Shown in pieces: positions 47,628 to 57,902 of a DNA stretch of 64,000 nt (positions are counted from its first letter, which is position 1; the number at the start of each line of letters is the position of its first letter). The stretch covers positions 2,742,001 through 2,806,000 of the forward strand of contig NZ_CP121679.1 in the NCBI RefSeq assembly GCF_029760895.1. Direction: 5' to 3'. A model generated the notes under the pieces. That model worked only from the letters and a program-made list of their open reading frames with translations. It searched no databases and was not told where the DNA came from. The DNA comes from Ancylobacter sp. WKF20 (GTDB lineage: Bacteria > Pseudomonadota > Alphaproteobacteria > Rhizobiales > Xanthobacteraceae). Both the position numbers and the translations under genes were made by a program.

Positions 47628-48104
47628 TCACCCAACCGCCCGCTGCATCCTCAGCGTCGGGCGGCCGGAGGTGGGGTTCACGCCCCGGCCGACAATCGCG
47701 AAGCCGGCTTTCTCGTAGAAGCGCACGGCCCGCTCATTCTCCTCGTTCACGTCGAGGGTGAGCGGAATACGGGTCTGCGCCGCCGCCGCATCGAGCAGCC
47801 GGCGGGCAATGCCGGCGCCCCAATGGTCGGGATGGACGACGAGCTGGTCGACATAGCCGGTCTTCGGCTGGATGGTGACGAAGCCGAGCGTCTTCTCGGG
47901 CCCGCCGTCCAGAGCCGGCACCGTGGCGACCCAGATCACCGTGCCTTCGTCCACCAGCGCGCCGATGCGGTGGCAGAGCCAGCCGCGCCGGGCCTCGAAG
48001 TCGATCTCCGGCAGCGTCTCCTGCCACGCCTCGACCCAGAGATCGGCCATGGCCGGCATCCGCCCCCATGTGAAAATCACCAGATCGGGGGCGGCGGCGG
48101 TCAT
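47628..48104 (-). CDS. GNAT family N-acetyltransferase
   Basis: A 158-residue acetyltransferase. The acetyl-CoA motif is GYVDQLVVHPDHWGAGIARR, followed by TLDVNEENERAVRFYEKAGF. It transfers acetyl to an unknown amine substrate. Its start overlaps the stop of the OmpA-like gene by four bases (ATGA), so it is the last gene of the motor-pair operon. It is convergent with the AT-rich gene, six bases apart. Confidence 0.9.
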   Translation of the reverse strand: MTAAAPDLVIFTWGRMPAMADLWVEAWQETLPEIDFEARRGWLCHRIGALVDEGTVIWVATVPALDGGPEKTLGFVTIQPKTGYVDQLVVHPDHWGAGIARRLLDAAAAQTRIPLTLDVNEENERAVRFYEKAGFAIVGRGVNPTSGRPTLRMQRAVG

Positions 48105-49138
48105 CGCTCGGTGAGCTTCAGCTCGATGCGACGGTTGCGGTCGCGGGCCTCGTCGGTGCCGGAGCCGTCGATCGGCTGGTACTCGCCGAAACCGGCGGCG
48201 ACGAGGTGGCGGGGCTCGATGCCCTTGCTCACGAGATACTGCACCACGGCGATGGCACGCGCCGCCGACAGCTCCCAGTTGGAGGGGTATTGCGGCGTCT
48301 GGATCGGCCGGTCGTCGGTATGGCCGTCGACCCGCAGCACCCAGGCGATGTCCGGCGGAATCTCGCGCTCCAGCTCCAGCACCGCCTTGGCGATGTTGTC
48401 GAGCGCGGGGACGCCGTCCGGCCGCAGATAGGCCGAGGCGCGGTCGAACAGGATTTCCGACTGGAAGACGAAGCGGTCGCCGACCACGCGGATGCCCGGC
48501 CGGGTGCCGAGAATGGCGTTCAGCCGCCCGAAGAACTCCGAGCGGTAGCGCGTCAGTTCCTGCACACGCTGGGCCAGCGCGACATTGAGCCGGCGGCCGA
48601 GATCGGCGAGGCGCGACTGGCTCTCCTTGTCCTTCTGCTCGGAGATGGAGAGCGCATCTTCCAGCGCGGCGATCTGCCGGCGCAGCGCGGCGATCTGCTG
48701 GTTGAGGATGGCGATCTGCGCCGCCGCCTGGGCGGTAGCGTCCTGCTCGCTGCCGAGCTGGCGGGCGAGCGCGGCGGCACGGTCCTGCGCCTGCGCGATC
48801 TCCTCGGGCGTGGCGACGGCGGTGGCCGCCTCGCGCAGCACGTCGCGCTCCTGCTCGATCTGGGCAAGGCTGGCGCGCAGCGCACCGATCTGGCTCTCGC
48901 TGTCGGCGTCATTGGCGCGCTCCAGCGCCAGAAGGTTCGTCAGTTCGCGGATCTGCGCCTGCAGCCGCGACATGGCGTCGTCCTTCGAGCCGAGTTCCTG
49001 CGTCAGCACGAACTGCGCGAGCACGAAGACGGTGAGCAGGAAGACGAAGACCAGCAGCAGCGTCGACAGCGCGTCGACGAAGCCGGGCCAGTAGTCGATC
49101 GTACGGTCGCCGCGGCGGGAACGTCCCAGTGCCATCAC
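48101..49138 (-). CDS. OmpA-domain membrane protein with coiled coil (MotB/ZorB-like)
   Basis: A 345-residue protein. One N-terminal membrane helix (DALSTLLLVFVFLLTVFVLA) is followed by a coiled coil of about 150 residues. The C-terminal OmpA domain has RVDGHTDDRPIQTPQYPSNW and YLVSKGIEPRHLVAAGFGEY. It overlaps the upstream ExbB/MotA-like gene by four bases, and the two probably form a proton-driven complex anchored to peptidoglycan. The pair is found in many alphaproteobacteria. The physiological role is not settled. Confidence 0.85.
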   Translation of the reverse strand: MMALGRSRRGDRTIDYWPGFVDALSTLLLVFVFLLTVFVLAQFVLTQELGSKDDAMSRLQAQIRELTNLLALERANDADSESQIGALRASLAQIEQERDVLREAATAVATPEEIAQAQDRAAALARQLGSEQDATAQAAAQIAILNQQIAALRRQIAALEDALSISEQKDKESQSRLADLGRRLNVALAQRVQELTRYRSEFFGRLNAILGTRPGIRVVGDRFVFQSEILFDRASAYLRPDGVPALDNIAKAVLELEREIPPDIAWVLRVDGHTDDRPIQTPQYPSNWELSAARAIAVVQYLVSKGIEPRHLVAAGFGEYQPIDGSGTDEARDRNRRIELKLTER

Positions 49139-50193
49139 GCACGCTCGCGATCAGTGGCGAGGCGCTCGAGCAGCTTCTTGATTTCCTTCTGCTGCTCGGC
49201 CTGCGCCTCCACCCAGTCGCGCACCATCTGCTGCTCGGAGCGCATGTGCTGGACGAGACCCTGCAGGCTCTCGGCCAGATGCGCCATGGCGGTGGTCACG
49301 CGCTGCGAGCCGGCCTCCGTCATAGTTCGGTCGAGCCGCGAGATCGCCTCGGTGAGCTGGGCGAGATCGGGCGGCGGCAGCAGGGTCGCCGGCGCGGGCA
49401 GCGGGGCAGCAGCGATCGGGGCGGCGGGCACATAGGTCGGCGGCACCGGCACGGGCCGAGGGCGCCCACCCTCCTGGCCGAGATCCTCGACCGTGGTGGA
49501 CAGCCAGTCCTCCAGGTCGGTGTAGAAGCGGTTCTGCGCCTGCCCGGCCTGAAGATCGAGGAAGCCGAGCACCAGCGAGCCGGCAAGGCCGAACAGCGAA
49601 GAGGAGAAGGCGATGCCCATGCCGCCCAGCGGGGCGGCAAGGCCGGTCTTCATGGTCTCCAGCACCGAGCTCGATTCCGGCCCGACATTGAGCGAGCCGA
49701 TGACGCGGCTGATCGAGCCGACCGTCTCCAGAAGACCCCAGAAGGTGCCGAGCAGGCCGAGGAAGACGAGGAGACCCGTGAGGTAGCGCAGCAGGTCGCG
49801 CGCCTCGTCGAGCCGCGTGCCGATGGATTCGAGGATGCCCCGCATGGTCGATTGCGAGATCGACATGCGCCCGACCCGGTCGCCGAGCAGCGACGCCATG
49901 GGCGCGAGCAGCCGCGGCGAGCGGCGCACTTCAAGGCCGGGATCGACCAGGCGGAAGCCGTTTACCCACTCCACTTCCGGCAGCAGCCGGACGACCTGGC
50001 GGAAGGCAAAGACCGTGCCGATGAACAGCACGCCGAAGATCACGCCGTTGAGGCCGGGATTGTTGAGGAAGGCCTGCCAGATCTGCTCATGCAGGATGGA
50101 GGCGAGCGCAAGGCACAGGAGGACGAAGACGAACATCCGCACCAGAAAGATGCGGGGCGAAGAGATCTTGTGAAAGGGGTCCGTCGCGTCCAT
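49135..50193 (-). CDS. MotA/ExbB-like membrane protein
   Basis: A 352-residue protein with three membrane regions (IFLVRMFVFVLLCLALASIL; NPGLNGVIFGVLFIGTVFAF; LLRYLTGLLVFLGLLGTFWG, the last with proton-channel character) and a C-terminal coiled tail (MVRDWVEAQAEQQKEIKKLL). It resembles MotA/TolQ/ExbB proteins. The next gene is an OmpA-domain partner. The couple looks like a stator-type motor without flagellar context. Confidence 0.82.
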   Translation of the reverse strand: MDATDPFHKISSPRIFLVRMFVFVLLCLALASILHEQIWQAFLNNPGLNGVIFGVLFIGTVFAFRQVVRLLPEVEWVNGFRLVDPGLEVRRSPRLLAPMASLLGDRVGRMSISQSTMRGILESIGTRLDEARDLLRYLTGLLVFLGLLGTFWGLLETVGSISRVIGSLNVGPESSSVLETMKTGLAAPLGGMGIAFSSSLFGLAGSLVLGFLDLQAGQAQNRFYTDLEDWLSTTVEDLGQEGGRPRPVPVPPTYVPAAPIAAAPLPAPATLLPPPDLAQLTEAISRLDRTMTEAGSQRVTTAMAHLAESLQGLVQHMRSEQQMVRDWVEAQAEQQKEIKKLLERLATDRERA

Positions 50194-50321
50194 GCCGGGG
50201 GCCGTCTCCTGAAGGGGGGTGGAGCGCGCCCGCGTGCCACCCCGACGGCCCGGACTATGCCACAGACCGCCGGAAATGGAATGCGCAGCTTTCCCGTAAA
50301 GTTACGGGTTTCCGGCGGGTG

Positions 50322-51110
50322 TCAGGCCTTGCGCAGGAGGGCCAGCAAATCGCGCCGGATGGTCTCGTTGCCAACGATGATGTCGCCCTTGGCGAGCATC
50401 TTGTCGGCATCGTCGAGGTCGCTCACATAGCCGCCCGCCTCGCGCACGATGACGATGCCCGCCGCCATGTCCCACGGGCTGAGGCCCCGCTCCCAGAAGC
50501 CATCGAAACGGCCAGCGGCGACCCAGGCAAGATCGAGCGCCGCCGCCCCGGTGCGGCGCAGGCCGGAGACGCGCGGCGCAATCGCGGCATACTCACGGCC
50601 GAACTGGGCGAAGTCGCCCCGGCCCATATGCGGCAGGCCGCAGGAGATGACCGATTCCGCCAGGCTGCGGCGCGCCGCGACACGGATGCGGCGCTCATTC
50701 ATGAAGGCGCCGGCGCCCTTCTCGGCGATGAACATCTCGTCGGTGACGGGATTGTAGATGACGCCCGCCACCGGAACGCCGTCGCGGGCCAGCCCGACCG
50801 AGATGGCGAAGAGCGGGATGCCGTGCAGGAAATTGGTGGTGCCGTCGAGCGGGTCGATGATCCAGCGGTGGCTCTCGTCGGAGCCGTCAATGTCGCCGCT
50901 CTCCTCGAGGATGAAGCCGAAATTCGGCCGGGCCTTGGAGAGCTCCTCCTGCAGGATGCGCTCGGCCTTGCGGTCGGCGTTGGAGACGAAATCCGCCGGG
51001 CCCTTGAGCGAAACCTGAAGGTTCTCCACTTCGCCGAAGTCACGCACCAGCGAGCGTCCCGCCTTGCGGACAGCCTGGATCATGACGGTCATGAGGGGCG
51101 AACGGATCAT
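50322..51110 (-). CDS. suhB: Inositol monophosphatase family protein
   Basis: A 262-residue metal-dependent phosphatase. Motifs are ILEESGDIDGSDESHRWIID, the metal site DPLDGTTNFLHGIPLFAISV and the C-terminal LSPWDMAAGIVIVREAGGYV. It hydrolyses inositol or related phosphates; SuhB of E. coli also helps rRNA antitermination. A CCCGTAA-AG-TTACGGG dyad at 50294-50309 lies just downstream, with no T-run. Confidence 0.93.
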   Translation of the reverse strand: MIRSPLMTVMIQAVRKAGRSLVRDFGEVENLQVSLKGPADFVSNADRKAERILQEELSKARPNFGFILEESGDIDGSDESHRWIIDPLDGTTNFLHGIPLFAISVGLARDGVPVAGVIYNPVTDEMFIAEKGAGAFMNERRIRVAARRSLAESVISCGLPHMGRGDFAQFGREYAAIAPRVSGLRRTGAAALDLAWVAAGRFDGFWERGLSPWDMAAGIVIVREAGGYVSDLDDADKMLAKGDIIVGNETIRRDLLALLRKA

Positions 51111-51230
51111 GGCGGGCTCTTTCGGGCTGGGCGGCGGGATGAACCCGCACCTCTGCCCGCGCCCGCGCGTGCCGTCAAGTCGCGCGCAGGGCGTGCCAGG
51201 GTCGCGCCGTATGCAGGCAGCCGCTCCGGC

Positions 51231-51614
51231 TCAGCCCATGCCCACGCCGCCGGACGGGCTCGGCCCCAGTTCGCGGGCGAGCTGTTCCAGCCGTTCGGCG
51301 GCGGTAAGGATGGTGCCGGCGAGCTGCGCTTCGGCCTCGCCGAGCCGACGGGAAGCCGCCTCGCGCGCCACACGCTCGGCCGCCGCGTCCTTCTCCACCT
51401 CGCGCAGGCGCCGGCGCGCCTCGCTCAGTTCGTCCGCCAGCGTGATCGCCGCCATGACGCTCAGCCGTTGGTCGCCGATCTCGCCAAAGGCTTCGCGCAA
51501 CTGGTCGATGCGCTGGTCGACCTCGACGCCGAGGCGCGTGAGATGGTCTTCCTGGCCGTCGTCGCAGGCCATGCGGTAGGCGCGCCCGCCGATGGTGACG
51601 GTGACGTGGGCCAT
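51231..51614 (-). CDS. zapA: Cell division protein ZapA
   Basis: A 127-residue protein: VTIGGRAYRMACDDGQEDHL at the N-terminus and a long helix (DQRIDQLREAFGEIGDQRLS) typical of ZapA. It stabilises FtsZ rings. ATG 51614 is chosen because it matches the family start; the frame is open further upstream inside the DUF4164 gene. In many relatives zapA is followed by ssrS and fthC; here those lie about 9 kb away. Confidence 0.92.
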   Translation of the reverse strand: MAHVTVTIGGRAYRMACDDGQEDHLTRLGVEVDQRIDQLREAFGEIGDQRLSVMAAITLADELSEARRRLREVEKDAAAERVAREAASRRLGEAEAQLAGTILTAAERLEQLARELGPSPSGGVGMG

Positions 51615-51624
51615 GGGAGACCTT

Positions 51625-51924
51625 TCAGCGCTGCTGCGCGGCCAGCACCGCGCGAATGGTTTCCATCGCGCTGCCGAGCCGGCGCGACACCTCGTCATTG
51701 GCGCCTTCGAGCTGCACGGCACGGGCCTGCGCGCCATCGAGCGCGTCGGCGAGGCGTGAGCGGTCGGCGCCGAGAATGTGGAGCTGCTGGGCCAGCGCGG
51801 CTTCCTGGCGCTCGACCTCGAGCCGACGCTGGATCGCCGCCTCCAGAGCATCGACGGCGCCGTCGAAGCGGCGCAGGGCGGCCTCGAGAGGCCCGGAAGG
51901 GGCGGCCGGCGGGTTCATCGACAT
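51625..51924 (-). CDS. DUF4164 family coiled-coil protein
   Basis: A 99-residue, mostly coiled-coil protein (EAAIQRRLEVERQEAALAQQ; LEGANDEVSRRLGSAMETIR). GGAG lies five bases upstream of ATG 51924. It is placed ten bases before zapA and is the usual partner of zapA in Hyphomicrobiales. It may act with ZapA in division; function is not shown. Confidence 0.85.
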   Translation of the reverse strand: MSMNPPAAPSGPLEAALRRFDGAVDALEAAIQRRLEVERQEAALAQQLHILGADRSRLADALDGAQARAVQLEGANDEVSRRLGSAMETIRAVLAAQQR

Positions 51925-52199
51925 CGGGGCTCCGCGCGCAGGTGTGAAGCCGAAGGGCTCCAGCCCGAATTCGCATGTGATTCCGGCACCATTGAGCCTG
52001 TGGGGCGGGAGGGCGTCAACCGCCAGCGGGCGCACAGGCTCCCGCGCGGCCTTTGACACGGGACGGGGCGGTGCTATCACTCGCGCGCCCGATCCCGCAT
52101 TGCGGCAGGCTCCGCCGGTCCCTCGTGGCCGCCCGTGAGGCCCGTCGAAACGCCTCGCCCGTTAGAGACAACGCGTTCCCCTCGGAGACATAGGTCCAC

Positions 52200-54194
52200 A
52201 TGTCGAACCGCGAAAAGCACGACCGCATGGCCAACGCCATCCGGGCCCTTTCGATGGATGCCGTCCAAGCCGCCAATTCCGGCCATCCCGGCATGCCCAT
52301 GGGCATGGCCGACGTCGCCACCGTCCTGTTCGGCAAGGTGCTGAAGTTCGATCCGACCGACCCGCACTGGCCGGACCGCGACCGCTTCATCCTCTCGGCC
52401 GGCCACGGCTCGATGCTCATCTATTCGCTGCTGTATCTCACCGGCTACGAAGGGATGACGATCGACGACATCAAGAACTTCCGTCAGCTCGGCTCGCGCA
52501 CGCCCGGTCACCCGGAATATGGCCACACGGTCGGCATCGAGACGACCACCGGCCCGCTCGGCCAGGGCATCGCCACCTCGGTCGGCTTCGCGCTCGCCGA
52601 GCGCATGCTCGCGGCTCAGTTCGGCTCCGATCTCGTCGACCACTATACCTATGTGATCGCCGGCGACGGCTGCCTGATGGAAGGCATCTCGGAAGAAGCC
52701 ATCGAGATCGCCGGCCGGCAGAAGCTGAACAAGCTGATCGTGCTGTGGGACGATAACCACATCACCATTGACGGCCCGACCTCGCTCTCGGTCGCGACCG
52801 ACCAGCTGGCCCGCTTCGAGGCCTCGGGCTGGGAAGCCACCCGCGTCGACGGCCACGATCCGGACGCCATCTTCGCCGCCATCGAGCGCGCCAAGGCCAG
52901 CGACAAGCCCTCGCTGATCGCCTGCCGCACCACGATCGGCTTCGGCGCCCCGAACAAGCAGGGCACCAACGGCGTGCACGGCGCCCCGCTCGGCGCCGCC
53001 GAAATCGCCGCCACCCGCGAGGCGCTCGGCTGGAACTACGACCCCTTCGTCATCCCGAGCGACGTGCTCGACGCCTGGCGCCTTGCCGGCCTGCGCTCGC
53101 GTCAGGCGCACAAGGCGTGGAACGAGCGCCTGGGCGCGGCCGACCTGGAAAAGCGGGGCGAGTTCGAGCGCCGCATCCGTGGCGAGCTGCCCTCCAAGCT
53201 CGGCGAGGCGGTCGCCGGCGTGATCGCCAAGGCGCGGGCCGACGGCAGCGCGGTCGCGACCCGCAAGTCGTCCGAGATCACGCTCGAGGCGCTCACCGCG
53301 GCGCTGCCGGAAATGGTGGGTGGCTCGGCCGACCTCACCCATTCCAACAACACCAAGACCAAGGCCACCTCGGTCTATGTCGAGCCGCCGAAATATGACG
53401 GCCGTTATGTGAACTGGGGCATCCGCGAGCACGGCATGGCGGCGGCGATGAACGGCATCGCCCTGCATGGCGGCTTCATCCCCTATGGCGGCACCTTCCT
53501 GGTGTTCTCCGACTATTGCCGCCCCTCGATCCGTATGGCCGCGCTGATGGGCGTGCGCGTCGTCTATGTCTTCACGCATGATTCGATCGGCGTGGGCGAG
53601 GACGGCCCGACCCACCAGCCGGTCGAGCAGATCGCCGCGCTGCGCGCCATCCCGAACCTCCTCGTCTTCCGTCCCTGCGACACGGTGGAGACGGCCGAGG
53701 CGTGGAAGCTGGCGCTGGAGCACAAGACCGGCCCGACGGTGCTGGCGCTGACCCGCCAGAACCTGCCGCTGCTGCGCACCGATGCCGGCAATGAGCGCTG
53801 CCTCACCGCGCGCGGCGCCTACGAGCTGGTCGCGGCGTCGGACGACGCCAAGGTCTCGCTCTTCGCCTCGGGCTCGGAAGTCTCGATGGCGGTCGCGGCG
53901 CGCGAGCAGCTGGAAGCCCAGGGCATCCCGACCCGCGTGGTCTCGGTTCCCTCCTTCGAGCTGTTCCTTAACCAGCCGGAGGAGAGCCGCCGGCAGGTGA
54001 TCGGCAAGGCGCCGGTGAAGATCGCCATCGAAGCGGCCATCCGTCAGGGCTGGGACGCCATCGTCGGCTCCGACGCGGCCTTCGTCGGCATGCACGGCTT
54101 CGGCGCCTCGGGCCCGGCGCCGGAGGTCTACGCCCATTTCGGCATCACCGTGGAAGGCGTCGTCGCCACCGCGCTGAGCCGTCTGAAGGGCTGA
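52200..54194 (+). CDS. tkt: Transketolase
   Basis: A 664-residue thiamine diphosphate enzyme. Motifs are [40 protein letters not shown], the TPP site [20 protein letters not shown] and [20 protein letters not shown]. It moves two-carbon units in the pentose phosphate and Calvin cycles. It is divergent from zapA/DUF4164 and heads the tkt-gap-pgk-fba run. Confidence 0.96.
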   Translation: MSNREKHDRMANAIRALSMDAVQAANSGHPGMPMGMADVATVLFGKVLKFDPTDPHWPDRDRFILSAGHGSMLIYSLLYLTGYEGMTIDDIKNFRQLGSRTPGHPEYGHTVGIETTTGPLGQGIATSVGFALAERMLAAQFGSDLVDHYTYVIAGDGCLMEGISEEAIEIAGRQKLNKLIVLWDDNHITIDGPTSLSVATDQLARFEASGWEATRVDGHDPDAIFAAIERAKASDKPSLIACRTTIGFGAPNKQGTNGVHGAPLGAAEIAATREALGWNYDPFVIPSDVLDAWRLAGLRSRQAHKAWNERLGAADLEKRGEFERRIRGELPSKLGEAVAGVIAKARADGSAVATRKSSEITLEALTAALPEMVGGSADLTHSNNTKTKATSVYVEPPKYDGRYVNWGIREHGMAAAMNGIALHGGFIPYGGTFLVFSDYCRPSIRMAALMGVRVVYVFTHDSIGVGEDGPTHQPVEQIAALRAIPNLLVFRPCDTVETAEAWKLALEHKTGPTVLALTRQNLPLLRTDAGNERCLTARGAYELVAASDDAKVSLFASGSEVSMAVAAREQLEAQGIPTRVVSVPSFELFLNQPEESRRQVIGKAPVKIAIEAAIRQGWDAIVGSDAAFVGMHGFGASGPAPEVYAHFGITVEGVVATALSRLKG

Positions 54195-54220
54195 TCCGCC
54201 TGCCGCGAGGCAAGCTATGC

Positions 54221-54247
54221 GGCTGGCGCATGAAAACTGCGCCAGCC
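54221..54247. repeat. Hairpin between tkt and gap
   Basis: GGCTGGCGCA (54221-54230) and TGCGCCAGCC (54238-54247) form a perfect 10-bp stem with a TGAAAAC loop. It lies 26 bp after the tkt stop. There is no strong T-run, so termination is possible but uncertain. Confidence 0.5.
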
Positions 54248-54359
54248 CCGCGTTCAGGTGGCAGCGGCGAAATGCGCGGCTGGTGTCGTAACGGCGACCG
54301 CGCTAAGACCCTTGCGCGCGGTTGGTTCGACATGAAGAAGCTCACCTGGGGATAGACGC

Positions 54360-55370
54360 ATGACGCTCAAGGTTGCCATCAACGGTTTCGGACGCATTGG
54401 CCGGAACGTTCTTCGCGCCATCATTGAATCCGGCCGCACGGACATCGAGGTGGTCGCCATCAACGATCTCGGCCCAGTCGAGACCAATGCCCACCTCTTC
54501 CGCTTCGACAGCGTCCACGGGAAGTTTCCCGGCACCGTGACCGTCGACGGCGACACCATCAATGTGGGCCGCGGCCCGATCAAGGTCACCGCCGTCCGCA
54601 ACCCGGCGGAGTTGCCGCACACCGCGCTCGGCGTGGACATCGCGCTTGAGTGCACCGGCATCTTCACCGCCCGCGACAAGGCCGCCGCCCATCTCGAGGC
54701 CGGCGCCAAGCGGGTCGTGGTCTCCGCCCCGTCCGACGGCGCCGACCTGACCGTCGTGTTCGGCGTGAACCACGACAAGCTGACCAAGGATCACCTGGTC
54801 ATTTCCAACGCTTCCTGCACCACCAACTGCCTCGCGCCGGTGGCCAAGGTGCTGAACGACGCCGTCGGCATCGACCACGGCTTCATGACGACGATCCATT
54901 CCTACACGGGCGACCAGCCGACGCTGGACACCATGCACAAGGATCTCTACCGCGCCCGCGCCGCGGCGCTGTCGATGATCCCGACCACGACCGGTGCCGC
55001 CAAGGCGGTGGGCCTCGTGCTCCCCGAGCTCGCCGGCAAGCTGGACGGCACCTCGATCCGCGTGCCGACCCCGAACGTCTCCGTCGTCGACTTCAAGTTC
55101 GTCGCCAAGAAGAAGGTGACCAAGGAAGAGATCAACGAGGCGATCAAGGCCGCCGCGACCTCCGGGCCGCTGAAGGGCGTGCTGGGCTTCACCGACCAGC
55201 CCAACGTCTCCTCGGACTTCAACCACGACCCCCACTCCTCGATCTTCCACCTCGACCAGACCAAGGTCCTGGAAGGCAATTTCGTCCGGGTGCTGTCCTG
55301 GTACGACAATGAGTGGGGCTTCTCCAACCGCATGTCGGACACGGCGGTTGCCCTCGGCAAGCTGATCTGA
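54360..55370 (+). CDS. gap: Glyceraldehyde-3-phosphate dehydrogenase
   Basis: A 336-residue enzyme. NAD-binding region is [20 protein letters not shown], the active-site Cys lies in [20 protein letters not shown], and the C-terminus has [20 protein letters not shown]. It interconverts glyceraldehyde-3-phosphate and 1,3-bisphosphoglycerate. The gene is followed by pgk 74 bp later. Confidence 0.97.
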   Translation: MTLKVAINGFGRIGRNVLRAIIESGRTDIEVVAINDLGPVETNAHLFRFDSVHGKFPGTVTVDGDTINVGRGPIKVTAVRNPAELPHTALGVDIALECTGIFTARDKAAAHLEAGAKRVVVSAPSDGADLTVVFGVNHDKLTKDHLVISNASCTTNCLAPVAKVLNDAVGIDHGFMTTIHSYTGDQPTLDTMHKDLYRARAAALSMIPTTTGAAKAVGLVLPELAGKLDGTSIRVPTPNVSVVDFKFVAKKKVTKEEINEAIKAAATSGPLKGVLGFTDQPNVSSDFNHDPHSSIFHLDQTKVLEGNFVRVLSWYDNEWGFSNRMSDTAVALGKLI

Positions 55371-55444
55371 GCCGCCCGGCCGGGCCCTCCCCAGGAGGCC
55401 CGGCCGCTTCGTTTCCAGATCAACCCAACCGAGGGAGAACCCCA

Positions 55445-56644
55445 ATGAGCAAGGCTTCCGCCTTCCGTACGCTCGACGACGCCGACGTCGCGGGCAAGCG
55501 CGTGCTCGTTCGCGTGGACCTCAACGTGCCGGTCGATGCCGGCCGGGTCACCGACGACACCCGCATCCAGGCCGTGCTGTCGACCATCCGCGAGATCGCG
55601 GACAAGGGCGGCAAGGTCATCCTGCTGGCCCATTTCGGCCGTCCCAAGGGCGAGGACCCGGCGCTGACGCTGGCGCCCATCGCCGGCGAGGTCGTCTCCC
55701 GCCTCGGCAAGCCCGTCGCCTTCGCCCCGGCCACCATCGGCCCGGTCGCCGAAGAGGCCGTTGGCAAGCTTCAGCCGGGCGATGTGCTGCTGCTGGAGAA
55801 CACCCGCTTCGACAAGCGGGAAGAGAAGAACGACCCGGAGTTCGTCGCCGCGCTCGCCGCGCTGGGCGATCTCTATGTCAACGACGCCTTCGCCACTGCC
55901 CACCGCGCCCACGCCTCCACCGAGGGCCTCGCCCACAGACTGCCGGCCTTTGCCGGACGCTGCATGCAGGTGGAGATCGAGGCGCTGGCCAAGGCGCTGG
56001 AAGCCCCCGAGCGCCCGGTCATGGCGGTGGTCGGCGGCGCCAAGGTGTCCTCCAAGCTCGAACTGCTCGGCAACCTCGTCGCCAAGGTCGACATGCTCGT
56101 CATCGGTGGTGGCATGGCCAACACCTTCCTCGCCGCCCAGGGCAAGGATGTCGGCAAGTCGCTCTGCGAGCATGACCTCGCCCCAACGGCGCTGGAGATC
56201 CTCGACAAGGCCAAGGCGGCCGGCTGCGAGGTGATCCTGCCGGTAGACGCTCTGGCCGCCACCGAGTTCAAGGCGCACGCGGCCCATCGCGTCGCCTCGG
56301 TCGACGACATCAAGGCCGACGAGATGATGCTCGACGCCGGCCCGGCCTCCGCCGCGAACGTCGTCGCCAAGCTCAAGGCGGCCAAGACTGTCGTGTGGAA
56401 CGGCCCCTTCGGCGCCTTCGAGCTGCCGCCCTTCGACACCGCAACGGTCGCGGTGGCGCAGGCGGCGGCCGATCTGACGGACGCGGGCAAGCTGCTGTCG
56501 GTCGCCGGCGGCGGCGACACCGTGGCCGCCCTGAACCATGCCGGGGTGGCGCAGCGTTTCACCTATGTATCCACCGCCGGTGGCGCCTTCCTCGAATGGC
56601 TCGAGGGTAAGGCGCTGCCGGGTGTCGAGGCGCTACGGCGCTAA
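55445..56644 (+). CDS. pgk: Phosphoglycerate kinase
   Basis: A 399-residue kinase. The substrate-binding start is [20 protein letters not shown], then [22 protein letters not shown] and C-terminal [15 protein letters not shown]. It makes ATP and 3-phosphoglycerate. ATG 55445 has GAGGGAG upstream; the frame is open further into the gap gene end. Confidence 0.97.
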   Translation: MSKASAFRTLDDADVAGKRVLVRVDLNVPVDAGRVTDDTRIQAVLSTIREIADKGGKVILLAHFGRPKGEDPALTLAPIAGEVVSRLGKPVAFAPATIGPVAEEAVGKLQPGDVLLLENTRFDKREEKNDPEFVAALAALGDLYVNDAFATAHRAHASTEGLAHRLPAFAGRCMQVEIEALAKALEAPERPVMAVVGGAKVSSKLELLGNLVAKVDMLVIGGGMANTFLAAQGKDVGKSLCEHDLAPTALEILDKAKAAGCEVILPVDALAATEFKAHAAHRVASVDDIKADEMMLDAGPASAANVVAKLKAAKTVVWNGPFGAFELPPFDTATVAVAQAAADLTDAGKLLSVAGGGDTVAALNHAGVAQRFTYVSTAGGAFLEWLEGKALPGVEALRR

Positions 56645-56770
56645 AGCCTTCATCCGGCCCGTCGAGAAGCTCGGGATACCGAGACAGGAACGGGCCGGGT
56701 GCTATAACTCGGATCGACCCGGATTTTCCCGATGAGGGCCGGGTTCATCTGTTTCGCGCGGGAGAGAGAG

Positions 56771-57796
56771 ATGACGGCTAGCCTCGAAGAGGTCGCGTAT
56801 AAACTGGCAGCAGGTGGCAAGGGGATCCTCGCCGCCGACGAAAGCTCGAGCACCATCAAGAAGCGTTTCGACGCGATCGGGGTCGAATCGACCTTCGAGA
56901 ACCGTCGCGACTATCGCGAGATGCTGTTCCGCTCCGACGAGGCGATGACGAAGTATATTTCCGGCGTCATCCTGTTCGACGAGACGATCCGGCAGAAGGC
57001 GAAGGACGGCACGCCGCTGACCGAGCTGATCGCGAAGGCAGGCTCCATTCCCGGCATCAAGGTCGATGCCGGCGCGCGGCCCCAGCCCGGTTGCCCCGGC
57101 GAGACCATCACCGAGGGCCTCGACGGCCTCGGCGAGCGCTTCAAGGAATATTACGACCTCGGCGCCCGCTTCGCGAAGTGGCGCGCGGTGATTGATATCG
57201 GGCCGCACATCCCGAGCTACACCTCGATCCTCGCCAACGCCCAGGCCCTCGCCCGCTATGCGGCGCTGGCCCAGGCCGCCGGCATCGTGCCGATCGTCGA
57301 GCCGGAAGTCCTCATGGACGGCGACCACGACATCGACCGCTGCTACGAGGTCACCGAGTGGGTGCTGAAGGAAGTCTTCCAGCAGCTCTTCTACGGCCGC
57401 GTGAAGCTCGAAGGCACCGTGCTGAAGCCGAACATGGTCATCGCCGGCAAGAAGTCGGGCAAGCAGGCCTCGGTCGAGGAAGTGGCGGAAAAGACCGTGC
57501 GCTGCCTCAAGAACTGCGTGCCGACCGCCATTCCGAGCGTCGCCTTCCTGTCGGGTGGCCAGTCGGATGAGGAGGCCACCGCCCATCTCGACGCGATGAT
57601 CCGCGGCGGCGGGCTGCCGTGGAACCTCACCTTCTCCTATGGCCGCGCCCTGCAGGCCGCGCCGCAGAAGGCGTGGTCGGGCAAGCCCGAAAACATCGCC
57701 GCCGGCCAGGCCGCCTTTACCCACCGCGCGAAGATGAACTATCTCGCCGCGCTCGGTCAGTGGACGCCCGAGATCGAGCAGAAGAAGGCGGCCTGA
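56771..57796 (+). CDS. fba: Fructose-bisphosphate aldolase class I
   Basis: A 341-residue Schiff-base aldolase: GGKGILAADESSSTIKKRFD at the N-terminus, Lys of GTVLKPNMVIAGKKSG, and SVAFLSGGQSDEEATAHLDA. It cleaves fructose-1,6-bisphosphate. ATG 56771 has GGAGAGAG upstream and matches the family start; ATG 56732 is in frame but adds 13 unusual residues. It ends with a strong terminator. Confidence 0.95.
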   Translation: MTASLEEVAYKLAAGGKGILAADESSSTIKKRFDAIGVESTFENRRDYREMLFRSDEAMTKYISGVILFDETIRQKAKDGTPLTELIAKAGSIPGIKVDAGARPQPGCPGETITEGLDGLGERFKEYYDLGARFAKWRAVIDIGPHIPSYTSILANAQALARYAALAQAAGIVPIVEPEVLMDGDHDIDRCYEVTEWVLKEVFQQLFYGRVKLEGTVLKPNMVIAGKKSGKQASVEEVAEKTVRCLKNCVPTAIPSVAFLSGGQSDEEATAHLDAMIRGGGLPWNLTFSYGRALQAAPQKAWSGKPENIAAGQAAFTHRAKMNYLAALGQWTPEIEQKKAA

Positions 57797-57826
57797 GCCG
57801 TCATCATCCCAGCGATCTGAAACGAG

Positions 57827-57853
57827 AACGCCGCCCTTTCGGGCGGCGTTTTT
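57827..57853 (+). terminator. Rho-independent terminator of fba
   Basis: AACGCCGCCC (57827-57836) and GGGCGGCGTT (57841-57850) form a 10-bp stem with a TTTC loop, followed by a TTTGTTTG run. It lies about 30 bp beyond the fba stop on the plus strand. Confidence 0.92.
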
Positions 57854-57902
57854 GTTTGTGGGAGTTGCGATGAGGGGCCGGCGGCACCGGCCCCGCCGGG
57901 GC

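Noticed and set aside
48101..50193. Zorya defence system (ZorA/ZorB).
   Set aside because: Only the motor-like pair is present; no ZorC/ZorD or ZorE gene is near, and the pair looks like a common alphaproteobacterial housekeeping pair.
50294..50309. CCCGTAA-AG-TTACGGG dyad between suhB and the MotA-like gene as a terminator.
   Set aside because: No T-run on either strand, and the two-base loop is too short for a normal hairpin; no function assigned.
52077..54137. A 686-codon open frame antisense to tkt.
   Set aside because: Compositional shadow of a highly biased coding gene; the sense frame encodes full transketolase.
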